The translations under genes and the position numbers were made by a program. From Eucommia ulmoides (Eukaryota > Streptophyta > Magnoliopsida > Garryales > Eucommiaceae), in NCBI GenBank assembly GCA_016647705.1, contig CM028327.1, forward strand, positions 40,573,017 to 40,637,016: 64,000 nucleotides of DNA, written 5' to 3'. The notes under the pieces were generated by a model, which had not been told where the DNA came from, ran no database searches, and saw only the letters and a program-made list of their open reading frames with translations. Within the stretch, counting starts at the first letter, position 1; the number at the start of each line of letters is the position of its first letter. Below, piece after piece: positions 32,966 to 46,316 of this stretch.

Positions 32966-35898
32966 TGTCACATCCCCACCCTGGCCCCCCATCGCCCGAG
33001 GCTGGGCGTGACGTTGACATGACGCTATGTGACCAATCAACCAAATACATACATATATGCGCTACTGCAATTTTTTTCCCCCCAGAAATAAATATATGTA
33101 TACCTGTTTTGAAATTTAGGAGCACACCTGTCGCAAATATCCATAAAGAAAATCATAAAACAACCTGAACATTCCACGATTCCTATTCGATCAACTCACC
33201 TCCAAAATGACATGACCTCTGGACTCTACCTAGTGCCAGTAGTGGATCAACTTCTAGCCGCGGTACCTAAAATAAATAATTTTTTTATCAGTATACTGTC
33301 TTCATAATAAAAAAAATATTTAATGGATCTAGTACAATTGTTAAATATCACCTTTAAAAATATAATATTTTATAATTACATACCAAGTTGAGAATCCAAT
33401 TCTACTGCCACCAATGTAATGATACTAATATGTTCAAACCAAGCGGAAGAATTAAACACCAGGTTTCAAAATATAATAATATAACTGCATACTACGTTAA
33501 AGAAATCTAGTTCCACTACCGCCAATGAAATAAAGTAACATAATTAACACCCAACTCAAATATTTTAAGCCAAGCACTCCAAATATTTAAACGTATAATA
33601 AAGTACACCACACCTCCTCTCCTAGTAGTCAAATGATCGTTTTTACCTCACGATCAGGAGACAGTATCGTAACTTGTATAACTGTGCCATCTAAAGTGAC
33701 TATCAGTGCTAGGGCTATTTATTATCCCCAATGGTAGGGGTACCACCCGCAGGATTTGCACTCCTGACGGATCAATTAAACCACCTGCCAGACTAATCCC
33801 CCGGATATGTCATAATAATCAACCACCTCTAGGACTACCTTCCTGACAGGTCATAATAATCAACCACCTGTAGGACTATCCTCCTGACAGGTTATAATGT
33901 AATCAACCATCTGTGAGACTAATCCTTCCGACAGGTCATAATATCATCAACCACCTGCCGGACATGCCTTCCTGACAGGTCATAATAATCAACCACCTAT
34001 AGGACTAATCCTCCTAACAGGTCAAAACCATCCCGCAGGATATGCCCTCCTGATGGGATCAAAACTATGGCATAGTCGGATGAAAATCACTCTCTATCTT
34101 TTAAAACCAACTTGAGTAAAAAAAATAAAATAAAAAATAAAATAAAATAAAATAAATCATTTTCTACCTTTAAAACTAACTTGATCCAAAAATCATTTTC
34201 CATCTTTAAAACCAACTTGATCCAAAAATTATTTTCCACATTTGAAACCAACTTGATCCATTTAAGTTGCAAAATCGTCCATCTTAAATAACACATTTTT
34301 CACAATTTATACAGAAATAAGATTTGTAAATTTACATAAAAGACGATACACTCACCTCGATTTCTGCATTGCAAAACTATCACCGTTCAAAACCTACCAA
34401 TATGCTGGCGCCTACGAACCTAATCGCGATAGGGCCTAAATTAATATTTTATTTAAAATAACCTAACATGAAATGCAGGCCCTAAATTCCATAATTCCCC
34501 ATTCCCCAAATTTTATTATGAAAAATTATTATTTCGTCCGTTTCACTACGTTAATATTTACTGTACTAATTTGTTCAGATTAGCGATTAATAAAATATTG
34601 TTTTACGATTACGAAAATTACTATTACGATTGCGAAACTTTTAATACTAACAATTTAATTTAACAAAAATAAGACCAGATTAAAATTTTACCCCTTTCCG
34701 AATTGCTCGCAGGCCGAGAAGTTGAATTTCTGGTCTTTAGTTTTTATTTGATTTTTTTTTTCCTGTTTCTGTTGTTTTCGGCGACTGCTCGCCAGATCTC
34801 ATCGCCGTGGCGGTGCGCTTTTCTTTCACCCACCGCCAGCAACGCTACACCCGATCACACACACATACACACATATGCAGTCAATGGCTGAACATCAATC
34901 GACAACGACACTCACTGTCGGTAGGATCTCCTTACACCCCGTCAACCAACAATGACGCCCATACGCACACACATATACACCGTCGCAACATATTGCCGGA
35001 GGAGTAGAACACACACAGAGATAAAACACACACATGCACACGACGAGCGATTACCTATATAGACCAGACGATGGCCACGTCGCCAACCGGATTACACCTA
35101 TCTGACTGAAAAACCACGCACATGCATATATCGCAACACACACCCACAATGAACACGACAACCCACCAGCCGAACCTCTCTCTTTCATCACCAACTTCGG
35201 CGACCTCACCTCCACACAACAACGATAACGCATACACACAGGTCGACGGTCACACACACACACACACACACACTCACACCGGCTAAACAGATGGACACCC
35301 ACACATACCCACGTCGGATTAACAGAATACACACATACATAGAGTTACACGATCGACGACACACACACACACACATACGCGTCCGATCACCGTCGACGAT
35401 GCACTGACCCACAAACAAAACACACACATATACATGTACGCATATGACGAACCGAACACGGCAACCCACCGAACGACCGGCGACGATCACACCCCATCGC
35501 CCACGACCCACCATCGCCGATCCTCTCTCTCTTATTTGTTTTCTGATTTCTTCTTTTGAGGTGTTGGGATGGTGAATTGCATGCATGAACATATATATAT
35601 GCATAATCATAGTGGAAATCCTTGATCCCTTGAATTGCCACGTTGATCTAATCTTTTTTTTTTTTTTTTTTCCACCAGTATGTATATATATATTAAATTT
35701 TTCCAAATTACATTCACCTCCCCTAAATTTCTTTAAGTTGTCATTTAAACCCCAAAATTTAAAATGAATGTCTCTAAAATTGCTAATTGACCCCTAAACT
35801 TTTAATTTAAATTAGAAATGACACATTCTAGCTCATTATTTTCTAAATGTTCTAAAATGCAAGTAAGATTATGTGTATACAAAAATTAGGGTCTTACA
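32966..35898 (-). mobile_element. Large solo-LTR-like element of family S (minus strand)
   Basis: On the minus strand it starts TGTAAGACCCTAATTTTT and ends GGGGATGTGACA, the same termini as 14360-16645 and 46026-48985. A TATA-like run lies at about 35676-35696 and a GC-richer CA-repeat core at 34690-35540. Flanks are GTAAA and TTAAC, so a target duplication is not preserved. It contains a hairpin-forming minisatellite (33745-34045). No coding capacity. Its 5' two thirds is copied in the tandem duplication (37521-39534). Confidence 0.75.
33745..34045. repeat. ~42-bp minisatellite with internal dyad symmetry
   Basis: About six imperfect units of the type AATCAACCACCTGTAGGAC plus a run ending CTCCTGACAGGTCAT. 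Each unit contains self-complementary CCTGT/ACAGG ends around AGGA...TCCT, so single strands could fold into hairpins. The right end of the array is present again at 37521-37690. Confidence 0.8.
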
Positions 35899-36164
35899 TT
35901 AACGATACTAAATTAATTGAGAATTTTTATTTTCAAATCACAAAATCACCCAATCGATAATTGTCCTAAACGAATTAATATCCATAAGATTAATAAAAAA
36001 TCTTAGACTTGATTTAATGATTGTTCAATACAATCCCTAATTCAAAGTGTCCTTTTTCAAAAAATTATGCTTCACCAGTTGTAAACTCAATTTTGATATT
36101 TTATTTTTATAATTTGATCAGAATAGGAAAATAAAAATACACTTTCCCTTTGTTTTATGGAAAA

Positions 36165-37108
36165 TAACGACCTCGACCTATTTTTTTTAGCACAAATTAC
36201 CAATCGATACCTATAACATATAAATGTACCAAATAATCCTCATGTCTTGACAATTTGAACAAAACAATTTCATTTTTAAATTGTTTAGATTTTTCATGAC
36301 AAATGCCTACCACTGATTTTCGGAATTGACATGTGATCAAGATTTCCTTATTAAGTTAAATTCAAATAAAATAGTTACCTTAAATAAAGGGGATGGAGAT
36401 ATTTCTGAAATATTTATTCCCCCCAAAAGTGAATTTATTATAATTAATTATGCTAAAAACTCTTGTAAATAATCACGCAATAAACCAATTATATTTTGTT
36501 CTTTACATGATTAAATTATACAACCATGATCGTTTGTTTTAAAGTTTCAAAATGACATCTCAATCATATTTTTTGCATGAAAGAAATATAATCCGTCTTG
36601 AATTCAACACGTGAAGTTATTTATGAAATTTGAATTTCGTCATTCATAATTGTGTTGAATTTGATAATATTTATGGAATCCAACATGGCTCGTAAATTAG
36701 AGAAGTTTTATTACTGGGATTTGAAACATATGTTAACTTCAACACGAGTAAAACCATCATATTTTGTTGGATACAAAACCAACGATAGATAGGGGATATG
36801 ATATGTTTATATTCAACATGATAATGTTGTGTTTCGTCTTATATGTTCATTGTGTTTCGGTGTTACATTCAACTTAATATATTTTGAAACCGAGTTACAT
36901 TCTAAACTAATACAAACCTTTTGTAAATACAAAAACAGTAAACGTCCCACGACTTTCGTCCCAAATGACGACACATGAAATGATAGAAAATTGTAATTCT
37001 TGAAGGTTAAATTCAACGCGCAAATTCATTCATAAAATATTGGATCTAACAGTGGATGCAATTATGTTTAAATACAACATGAAAAACGTTTTGTGAGTTA
37101 ATGTATTG
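36165..37108 (+). repeat. R2 repeat, left part (duplicate copy in unit 1)
   Basis: Aligns with the left two thirds of the reference R2 copy (9475-10264). It ends where the truncated Tat-like LTR starts (37109, TGTTGGTGTCGG). Identical in layout to 39800-40744. Confidence 0.8.
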
Positions 37109-37520
37109 TGTTGGTGTCGGAAAATGGCCTGACCAACAGTATGGTCTAGTCAAAATCCAAGTGGAGAATTGTCGGTGATCTGGTGGTAGTCTTTGGTGAA
37201 GTAGAATCCTTTGAGTCCTTTTATCCTTGAATCTTCTCCTGAGCGAGTAGGATTGGCATTGTCTGGCTTGATCCTCAGATTGGTACCTACACAAAGGACC
37301 CGCAGGGGTTGTGCGTGGAGAGTCTCCTCTAGCGTGAGAGTAATAGAGCTAAGGGGAGAAATTTAAGGAAGCTTTGAATATTCTAAAATCAATTACCTTT
37401 TCAACCTCTTGATAACACTGTTCACCTTTTCCTTTTATAAGAAAGAGTCTGATTAGCGTTTTGGAGATTAAGGTCTTCAGCTCAATTATCGACCTTAACA
37501 TGATGCGTGGTAGATAAAAA
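37109..37520 (-). repeat. Truncated LTR of the Tat-like element (by duplication)
   Basis: Matches 40745-41156 almost base for base and stops in the run AGATAAAAAA, where the second duplication unit begins. It is not an independent insertion; it was copied along with unit 1. Confidence 0.9.
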
Positions 37521-39534
37521 ATCCTCCTGACAGGTTATAATGTAATCAACCATCTGTGAGACTAATCCTTCCGACAGGTCATAATATCATCAACCACCTG
37601 CCGGACATGCCTTCCTGACAGGTCATAATAATCAACCACCTATAGGACTAATCCTCCTAACAGGTCAAAACCATCCCGCAGGATATGCCCTCCTGATGGG
37701 ATCAAAACTATGGCATAGTCGGATGAAAATCACTCTCTATCTTTTAAAACCAACTTGAGTAAAAAATAAAAAAAAATAAAAAATAAAAAAAAATCATTTT
37801 CTACCTTTAAAACTAACTTGATCCAAAAATCATTTTCCATCTTTAAAACCAACTTGATCCAAAAATCATTTTCCACATTTGAAACCAACTTGATCCATTT
37901 AAGTTGCAAAATCGTCCATCTTAAATAACACATTTTTCACGATTTATACAGAAATAATATTTGTAAATTTACATAAAAGACGATACACTCACCTCGATTT
38001 CTGCATTGCAAAACTATCACCGTTCAAAACCTACCAATATGCTGGCGCCTACGAACCTAATCGCGATAGGGCCTAAATTAATATTTTATTTAAAATAACC
38101 TAACATGAAATGCAGGCCCTAAATTCCATAATTCCCCATTCCCCAAATTTTATTATGAAAAATTATTATTTCGTCCGTTTCACTACGTTAATATTTACTG
38201 TACTAATTTGTTCAGATTAGCGATTAATAAAATATTGTTTTACGATTACGAAAATTATTATTACGATTGCGAAACTTTTAATACTAACAATTTAATTTAA
38301 CAAAAATAAGACCAGATTAAAATTTTACCCCTTTCCGAATTGCTCGCAGGCCGAGAAGTTGAATTTCTGGTCTTTAGTTTTTATTTGATTTTTTTTTTCC
38401 TGTTTCTGTTGTTTTCTGCGACTGCTTGCCGGATCTCATCGCCGTGGCGGTGCGCTTTTCTTTCACCCACCGCCAGCAACGCTACACCCGATCACACACA
38501 CATACACACATATGCAGTCAATGGCTGAACATCAATCGACAACGACACTCACTGTCGGTAGGATCTCCCTACACCCCGTCAACCAACAATGACGCCCATA
38601 CGCACACACATATACACCGTCGCAACATATTGCCGGAGGAGTAGAACACACACAGAGATGAAACACACACATGCATACGACGAGCGATTACCTATACAGA
38701 CCAGACGATGGCCACGTCGCCAACCGGATTACACCTATCTGACTGAAAAACCACGCACATGCATATATCGCAACACACACCCACAACGAACACGACAACC
38801 CACCAGCCGAACCTCTCTCTTTCATCACCAACTTCGGCGACCTCACCTCCACACAACAACGATAACGCATACACACAGGTCAACGGTCACACACACACAC
38901 ACACACACTCACACCGGCTGAACAGATGGACACCCACACATACCCACGTCGGATTAACAGAATACACACATACATAGAGTTACACGATCGACGACACACA
39001 CACACACATACGCGTCCGATCACCGTCGACGATGCACTGACCCACAAACAAAACACACACATATACATGTACGCATATGACGAACCGAACACGGCAACCC
39101 ACCGAACGACCGGCGACGATCACACCCCATCACCCACGACCCACCATCGCCGATCCTCTCTCTCTTATTTGTTTTCTGATTTCTTCTTTTGAGGTGTTGG
39201 GATGGTGAATTGCATGCATGAACATATATATATGCATGATCATAGTGGAAATCCTTGATCCCTTGAATTGCCACGTTGATCTGATCTTTTTTTTTTTTTT
39301 TTTTTTTCCACCAGTATGTATATATATATTAAATTTTTTCAAATTACATTCACCTCCCCTAAATTTCTTTAAGTTGTCATTTAAACCCCAAAATTTAAAA
39401 TGAATGTCTCTAAAATTGCTAATTGACCCCTAAACTTTTAATTTAAATTAGAAATGACACATTCTAGCTCATTATTTTTTAAATGTTCTAAAATTCAAGT
39501 AAGATTATGTGTATACAAAAATTAGGGTCTTACA
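37521..39534 (-). mobile_element. Partial copy of the family-S solo LTR (in unit 2)
   Basis: Corresponds to 33878-35898. It starts TGTAAGACCC on the minus strand at 39534 and is truncated at 37521 by the duplication breakpoint within the minisatellite. Confidence 0.85.
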
Positions 39535-39799
39535 TTAACGATACTAAATTAATTGAGAATTTTTATTTTCAAATCACAAAATCACCCAATCGATAATTGT
39601 CCTAAACGAATTAATATCCATAAGATTAATAAAAAATCTTAGACTTGATTTAATGATTGTTCAATACAATCCCTAATTCAAAGTGTCCTTTTTCAAAAAA
39701 TTATGCTTCACCAGTTGTAAACTCAATTTTGATATTTTATTTTTATAATTTGATCAGAATAGGAAAATAAAAATACACTTTCCCTTTGTTTTATGGAAA

Positions 39800-40744
39800 A
39801 TAACGACCTCGACCTATTTTTTTTAGCACAAATTACCAATCGATACCTATAACATACAAATGTACCAAATAATCCTGATGTCTTGACAATTTGAACAAAA
39901 CAATTTCATTTTTAAATTGTTTAGATTTTTCATGACAAATGCCTACCACTGATTTTCGGAATTGACATGTGATCAAGATTTCCTTATTAAGTTAAATTCA
40001 AATAAAATAGTTACCTTAAATAAAGGGGATGGAGATATTTCTGAAATATTTATTCCCCCCAAAAGTGAATTTATCATAATTAATTATGCTAAAAACTCTT
40101 GTAAATAATCACGCAATAAACCAATTATATTTTGTTCTTTACATGATTAAATTATACAACCATGATCGTTTGTTTTAAAGTTTCAAAATGACATCTCAAT
40201 CATATTTTTTGCATGAAAGAAATATAATCCGTCTTGAATTCAACACGTGAAGTTATTTATGAAATTTGAATTTCGTCATTCATAATTGTGTTGAATTTGA
40301 TAATATTTATGGAATCCAACATGGCTCGTAAATTAGAGAAGTTTTATTACTGGGATTTGAAACATATGTTAACTTCAACACGAGTAAAACCATCATATTT
40401 TGTTGGAAACAAAACCAACGATAGATGGGGGATATGATATGTTTATATTCAACATGATAATGTTGTGTTTCGTCTTATATGTTCATTGTGTTTCGGTGTT
40501 ACATTCAACTTAATATATTTTGAAACCTAGTTACATTCTAAACTAATACAAACCTTTTGTAAATACAAAAACAGTAAACGTCCCACGACTTTCGTCCCAA
40601 ATGACGACACATGAAATGATAGAAAATTGTAATTCTTGAAGGTTAAATTCAACGCGCAAATTCATTCATAAAATGTTGGATCTAACAGTGGATGCAATTA
40701 TGTTTAAATACAACATGAAAAACGTTTTGTGAGTTAATGTATTG
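39800..40744 (+). repeat. R2 repeat, left part, interrupted by the Tat-like element
   Basis: Aligns with 9475-10264. It stops at GTTAATGTATTG, exactly where the reference copy continues into AATTCAATAC; that continuation is found on the far side of the retrotransposon at 60052. Confidence 0.85.
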
Positions 40745-41496
40745 TGTTGGTGTCGGAAAATGGCCTGACCAACAGTATGGTCTAGTCAAAATCCAAGTGG
40801 AGAATTGTCGGTGATCTGGTGGTAGTCTTTGGTGAAGTAGAATCCTTTGAGTCCTTTTATCCTTGAATCTTCTCCTGAGCGAGTAGGATTGGCATTGTCT
40901 GGCTTGATCCTCAGATTGGTACCTACACAAAGGACCCGCCGAGGTTGTGCATGGAGAGTCCCCTCTAGCGTGAGAGTAATAGAGCTAAGGGGAGAAATTT
41001 AAGGAAGCTTTGAATATTCTAAAAGCAATTACCTTTTCAACCTCTTGATAACACTGTTCACATTTTCCTTTTATAAGAAAGAGTCTGATTAGCGTTTTGG
41101 AGATTAAGGTCTTCAGCTCAATTATCGACCTTAACATGATGCGTGGTAGATAAAAAAAAAAGGGTGCGTGAAAGGATTAGAGCTATGAGCCTGGGCCTTT
41201 CAATGTTGATGGAGAAGTCCATGGGTCATGTTGTTAAGATAGCAGATGAATCATTCTGGACATTGGTACAAACGCCGAAGTGAGTATATCGACCTGAGTT
41301 TCGTTAGTTGGTTCCTCCTTCATCGTAGAAAACTCCTAGTCGGTGAATGTCAAAGTCTTGCAAAATGATCGGACTGATGAGATATCGAGCTAATAAGGTA
41401 CTGGGCTATTCAGGCCGTTGATGACATGTCCCATGCTAATCCATGTGGCAGGTTTAGGTGGAGCAATTAGAGGTCGACTGATTTTTACCCACATCA
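40745..41496 (-). repeat. 3' LTR of the Tat-like element
   Basis: 752 bp, TG...CA (TGTTGGTGTCGG...ACCCACATCA in + orientation). It is adjacent on its right to ACCCCCCAACCC, the complement of the polypurine tract. It differs from the 5' LTR at many positions by eye (for example GGCCTGACCAACAGTATG versus GGTCTGACCAACAATATG), indicating an old insertion. Confidence 0.93.
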
Positions 41497-41960
41497 GTTA
41501 CCCCCCAACCCTTAGCATGGAGATGGAACACGAGATGCTGAGAGTTTTGCTTTGCTCTTGGCTTGGTGAAAAATGGAATTTTATTCCCGGGATGATTCTA
41601 TTCTGTACCGAGATGTACTAGACTGGGCTTCATTTGGCTTCCTCGAGAAGCCTCATTGCAGCTTTGCTGGATGCGCAACACATGGCCTGCAACTTCTGAT
41701 GGTATGAGAATTGAGGCATTTTCTGACATTCGATTAATGTGACTGTTCAGTAAGACAAGTCACCTATAAATAGACACTTACTTCTTCACTCATTTCTTTA
41801 CACCAGAGTAACGTGAGCAATCCTACTCCTCCGAGTATGGTACTTTTTTTTTTCTTCTCCCTTCTTTTATATGTTTACTTTTAACTTCTCCCCAAAGTAC
41901 AACCCGTCTAAGTCTAATTCTTCTAAACAGATTAGGACAGGGTCCTCGATCCAATAGATC

Positions 41961-44245
41961 GTGCTCAACTCGTCTGTGGAAGAGGTTAATTGGATGGCCT
42001 CATCATTTGAAAGGGCTTGCAAGTCGGCTGGAACAGAGCCCTCCCAGTCTCTTAAAGCACCCAGCAACCCTGGTCGACCGAAAGTCAAGAGCGAGGTGGG
42101 TTTTTCGGGGGTCCCATTAGCTAAGCTTGGTATGGGTCCTGCCGACGAGCTTGGTTTTGTGGATCCAGCTTTCCCAAAAGTTCATCCCCCTCCACCTCGT
42201 TAGGTCGGGCTTTGCTGGCCAATGCAACTCTCGAACAGCTAGTTTATCGAATTCTCCCAGAAAGTCCGGTTTAGGGGATTGAGTCGTGCTTGATGAAAGA
42301 CGAGGTAAAGAAACTTTGGTCTGCGTATGTGTTTCCTAGCTTGGTAAAACTAAGGGTTCCTCGGGCTGATGACCGAGCTTGTGCCCCTCTCAAGGGATAC
42401 ATCACGGTTTGCATGGATAAGCTATTCGTCGACATGCAATTCCCCATTCATCCATCAATGCGGGTCGTCTATTGGGATATTAGGTTGTGTCCATCACAAC
42501 TTGCTCCCAACAACATGAGGATGGTGGTAGTAGCCCACACCATCTTTTGTGTTGAGGGCATTGATTTGTCTTTGGACCTTTTTTGGGTTCTATTTCTCTC
42601 CAAGTCCATCCTTGGAGGTCAGAGCTGGTGCTACATTACAGCTCAACAATAGTTCCTGGCTGGCTATGATGAATCGATAAAGGACTGGAAGCCCAAATAT
42701 TTTTTCCTTGGAAGAATCGGATAGGAGTTCATCTTGATTGTAGACATGAACTACCCAATCCAGATGCACTGGGGAAAGTGGGTAAGTGTTGGTGTTGACA
42801 TCAGTTTGAGCTTTTCTTCCCAGTATTTTTATCTAATTTGTGTATTTTCCTTTGTATTTGCATTATCAAATAAGAGCACTTTCAGCCCGAAAATTATCAC
42901 AGACAGGGATCGAGTTCTGAAGAAAGTCTTCATACACATCAAAGAGCTGATAAAGTCCTCTTTGTATGACTTGTACTTTTGAAGTGACCCTTCTCTTCCC
43001 GAGTTAATCTTTAACGAAGTATCCAAAAATAGTAAGTAATTTCACCCCGTCTCGGTTACTTTCATTCATTTAGAAATTTACATAATTCTCTTATTCTGAC
43101 TGAGCTATCTTTGTGTGCAATCATGGACTAAGCTGCAATGAGATAGCTTATTAAAGAAAAGTAGGTCTAAGAGGTTATTGTTGCTGCCAGCCCCCGACAG
43201 GGAGCTCAGTCAGTGGAAGGGGCCCAAGAATCGGAGTACACCTCAACTAGGGTCACCCCCCATGCCATCCTGACAAGGTTGGTGCTAGAGATGGCGACCC
43301 CAGTCCTCACCGTACCCATCATCCTGGTAGAAGAGGAAAGCCCAGTCCCTGCTAAAAGGAGGGATAAGGGGAGGAGAAAGGTGACGAAGGTGGAGGTTGA
43401 GCTACAAATAAAGCGAAGTAAGAAGGACGGCGAGCCAAAGCAGAGTAGGTCCTTCTCCGTCCTCGATATAGGCCTGAAGCTCGGGCAGGGGATTCTCGAC
43501 CTGCTCGATATCCTACCGAGCTTCATCTACAAGATCACCCCTCCAGATGACCGACAAAAGATTGCTTCCAAAAGCAACCTGAAGCTGATCACGAAGGTCT
43601 ACAAGGATGCTACGTTGGTAACTATTCTCCTCGGTGATCTTTTATAACTTTGGTAAAATTTTTGATTTTTTGTCATATAATAACTTTCCTCTTTCATTGA
43701 AATACAGAACCTCTTCAAAGCGACCAAGCTTGGTCTGCACCTACACCGGGCTGTTGAGGAGAATAAACTCCTCATTGAGGAAAAATCCAATACGGTAAGG
43801 GGCCTCAACGAATCCCACGAGAAGTGAGCATTGAAGATCTTAAGTAGAAGGCCCAAATCGAGCAATTAATGAAAGAAAATGAGAAGCTGCACAGCCTGGC
43901 CGGGATGTTGAAGAATGACCTGGCTAGGATGGTCACGACACCCTTGCTGCCACCAAGGTGGATAAGAGGGAGGCCATGGCCTGAGCTGAGAGGGAGGCAG
44001 TAGAGAATTGAAAAACAATCCAGGACTACAAGGATCTTCAGGCCAGGATTGGGGCTGAAGTAATGCAGGATGGTCACAACGCCATTATCTGCTTCCTCCA
44101 ATGCCAATTCCCCTACCAGCTCATCAAGATAAAATTCTCTGACGACGCGCGAGAGGACGGGAGAACTCAGGGCTGCGATTCTAAGCCCAGCACAAATACT
44201 GGTACTAGAAGAGATCAGGCCGGGGTAGCTCCATGACTTAGACAA
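41961..44245 (+). pseudogene. Antisense extra ORF of the Tat-like element ('putative gypsy type transposon' domain)
   Basis: Opposite in strand to gag-pol. Pieces: 41961-42203; 42290-42652 (YITVCMDKLFVDMQFPIHPS, then LCPSQLAPNNMRMVVVAHTI and IDLSLDLFWVLF); a short piece near 42734 (VDMNYPIQMHWGKW); 43213-43647; then a coiled-coil tail from 43709 (LHRAVEENKLLIEEKSN). The FPIHPS...LAPNNMR...DLSLDLFWVLF pattern fits the domain described as 'putative gypsy type transposon', of unknown biochemical role. GTAAGT at 42782 and GTAACT at 43617 with TTGAAATACAG at 43708 could be splice sites. Stops between and after the pieces show decay. Confidence 0.72.
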
Positions 44246-45785
44246 CTAACCAACCTAACACTTTGTAGTTTTTCCCTTTTTTTAAAAAAATATTTTTTTT
44301 GCCCAAATCGGGCCTTGCAATACTGGGCTTAGATCCTACTTTGTAAATACATTGTGGGTAAATGAACTTTCCTTGGTAGTTTCTTCTCTACTGAGTAATT
44401 ATTTTCGGTTGGCATATTTTCAATACTTGTTTTGCATGTTTGTATTTGTGGCTTAAACATCAATCACATAATTGCAAACATTGTTTACTTATATGGACCT
44501 TAAGTAACCAAGCTTACCATAGGTGATCAGGTCGATCAGTCCTAATCACTTGAAAGAATTTTGAGAAGTTTCATCACTTGACTTCTTTCACAGCTTTAAA
44601 AATCGAGAATTAACCTTAAGAATAGGGCAAAATGCAACAATGGTCTTGGCCAGATATATCGACCTTAATCAAACTTCTCTGTTCTTGCAAATTAGCTTGG
44701 TCATCTTTAAACATACTATAACTAATGGAAATTTTGGAATAAACTCTGGAGTAATAACTTCTGATCGGCTTTATTTTACCGACGTTATCATTTGAACTTA
44801 GATTGGCAGGCCATTTAACTTGGTAATTTTCAACGCTTAATCCCTTCTGAAACTTTGAGAATTGGACACATTAATTAGCTCGGTCTCACTTAAACTACCT
44901 CTGAACTGGGATATAGCTCAGTCATTTTTCAGTACTTGGTAGCAAATTTTTTCATTTAACGCCTAAGTTTATAACTTTGAGAACTAGACAGAGTTATACA
45001 CCGGCCTCAGTATTAATGTTAAGCAGATTTTAATTATAAATTGGACCTAGGACTATCTAGATCACATCATCATAACACTAAAAGGTCACACCTCAATCAA
45101 GTGCAACATTGAGAAGGGTTTAACTTCAATTGTATGTCCCACCAAGGAGAATAAAGTCTCACTCAAGTATCGAGTGATCAAGTCAGTCCTTTATCACTTC
45201 ACCGTTCCTCTGTCATTCTGCCCCACAACTGATTACACAAGCTTAGTTTAGCCATGCTCGAGTGGTCAGTTTACTTGGTAAGGGTGTTTGACCTGAATCA
45301 GGCCCTCTCGATCCATGGACCTTAACATCTTGGTGGATTTTTGTGGCTGGTCATAGGTGGGTTCTCCATAGTCAGGCTCATATTTGAGCTTTTTTGGGTT
45401 ATCTCAAGTTAGTCCTTGCAAGAGCGTCGTCCCTTTGTGTCGCTTGAGCCTTAACTTGATTGTGAGGGATAAGATGCTCAATTTTAGGTCCTCAAACCCT
45501 GATTGATGTCCCGCCGTTGGTGGATAATAGTGGCCGGTCCCCGGGCATAGATTACTGACCTATGTAGGGGGTCTGGTTATCACTCTTTGTGGTGTGTGCG
45601 AGGTGCACTTCTTCTTGTAGATGGGCTGGAGGGCTACTCATCCCTATCCATGGTGAGATGGAGGGATGCTCAGCTCCACTACTGTACTTATAGATTTTGG
45701 AGAGTTGATAACACGTTTAACTAAACACTTCTTTCATTGATAGAAAATTTCATTAAAAACTTTGAAATCATAAATTTCTACAATT
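44246..45785. other. Noncoding interior of the Tat-like element
   Basis: Between the antisense ORF and the pol C-terminus. No further ORF, promoter or repeat is recognised by eye. Confidence 0.5.
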
Positions 45786-46020
45786 TTACTTTGACGCTTC
45801 CTCTCTAGGGTAGTAACGTTTGAGGTGTTCGGTATTCCAGGGGTATTTCAAGGGTACCTCTTCTTCAGTTTCTAGGTCGTACGTACCGGGCCGAGCTACA
45901 TGGGTGACTATGTACGGTTCTTTCCAGGTGGGAGCTAACTTGCTGGTGTTTTGATCTTTGGTGGCCAGCATAACCTTCCTGAGGACAAGGTTTCCGAAGT
46001 CGAAGGAGTGAGGTCGGACC
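45786..46020 (-). pseudogene. Pol C-terminus of the Tat-like element
   Basis: The minus strand reads KLAPTWKEPYIVTHVARPGTY, then LKYPWNTEHLKRYYP near the stop. This is the conserved end of Ty3/gypsy integrase (KLxPxWEGPY...WNxxxLKxYY). It is separated from the integrase core by the 2.96-kb insertion with TSD CTTAT. Confidence 0.88.
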
Positions 46021-46280
46021 CTTATTGTAAGACCCCGATCTTTACTTTAAAATGCAATTTTGTATATATAAGGAAATATGAGAGGTAACGGGTGCTATGT
46101 ATAATTTAATTTAAATATCGAGGAGTTGACTAGCAATTGTCAAAATACAAATTAAAAATTTGCATGATTTGAATGTTTTCAATTTTTTTTGGGGGGGGAA
46201 TTATAATTTTAAATGTTGAAATAAGTTAAAATGAAGAGTTAAAGAAAATAGGGGGAGAAATATGTAATTAAAATAAAAGA

Positions 46281-46316
<36 letters not shown>

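Larger units (their letters stand above)
33878..37520 (+). repeat. Unit 1 of a 3.64-kb direct tandem duplication
   Basis: 33878-37520 is repeated immediately as 37521-41156 (offset 3643 at the start, 3636 at the end). Unit 1 contains most of the solo-LTR element, the left part of an R2 copy and the first 412 bp (37109-37520) of the Tat-like LTR, cut in its A-run. By eye the two units differ only by sparse substitutions and homopolymer length changes. Confidence 0.96.
37521..41156 (+). repeat. Unit 2 of the 3.64-kb tandem duplication
   Basis: Second unit. It begins inside the minisatellite of the solo-LTR element (ATCCTCCTGACAGG), includes the element's 5' part to 39534, R2 left part and the first part of the intact 3' LTR (40745 onward), which continues uninterrupted past the duplication end. 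Unit 2 is therefore the original right side, and the extra copy lies to its left. Confidence 0.95.

Noticed and set aside
33745..34045. Regularly spaced repeats resembling a CRISPR array
   Set aside because: Units are degenerate, the 'spacers' are themselves repeats, and the context is a plant LTR element. The same holds for 48125-48345.
34703..35706. Overlapping ORFs on both strands (CA-repeat derived), repeated at 38340-39342
   Set aside because: They come from the CA-rich core of the same LTR family; the duplicated unit alters their ends and no domain is seen.
37109..37520. An independent second insertion of the Tat-like LTR
   Set aside because: It is flanked by the same R2 sequence as 40745 and belongs to the tandem duplication, so it is a copy of the same insertion.
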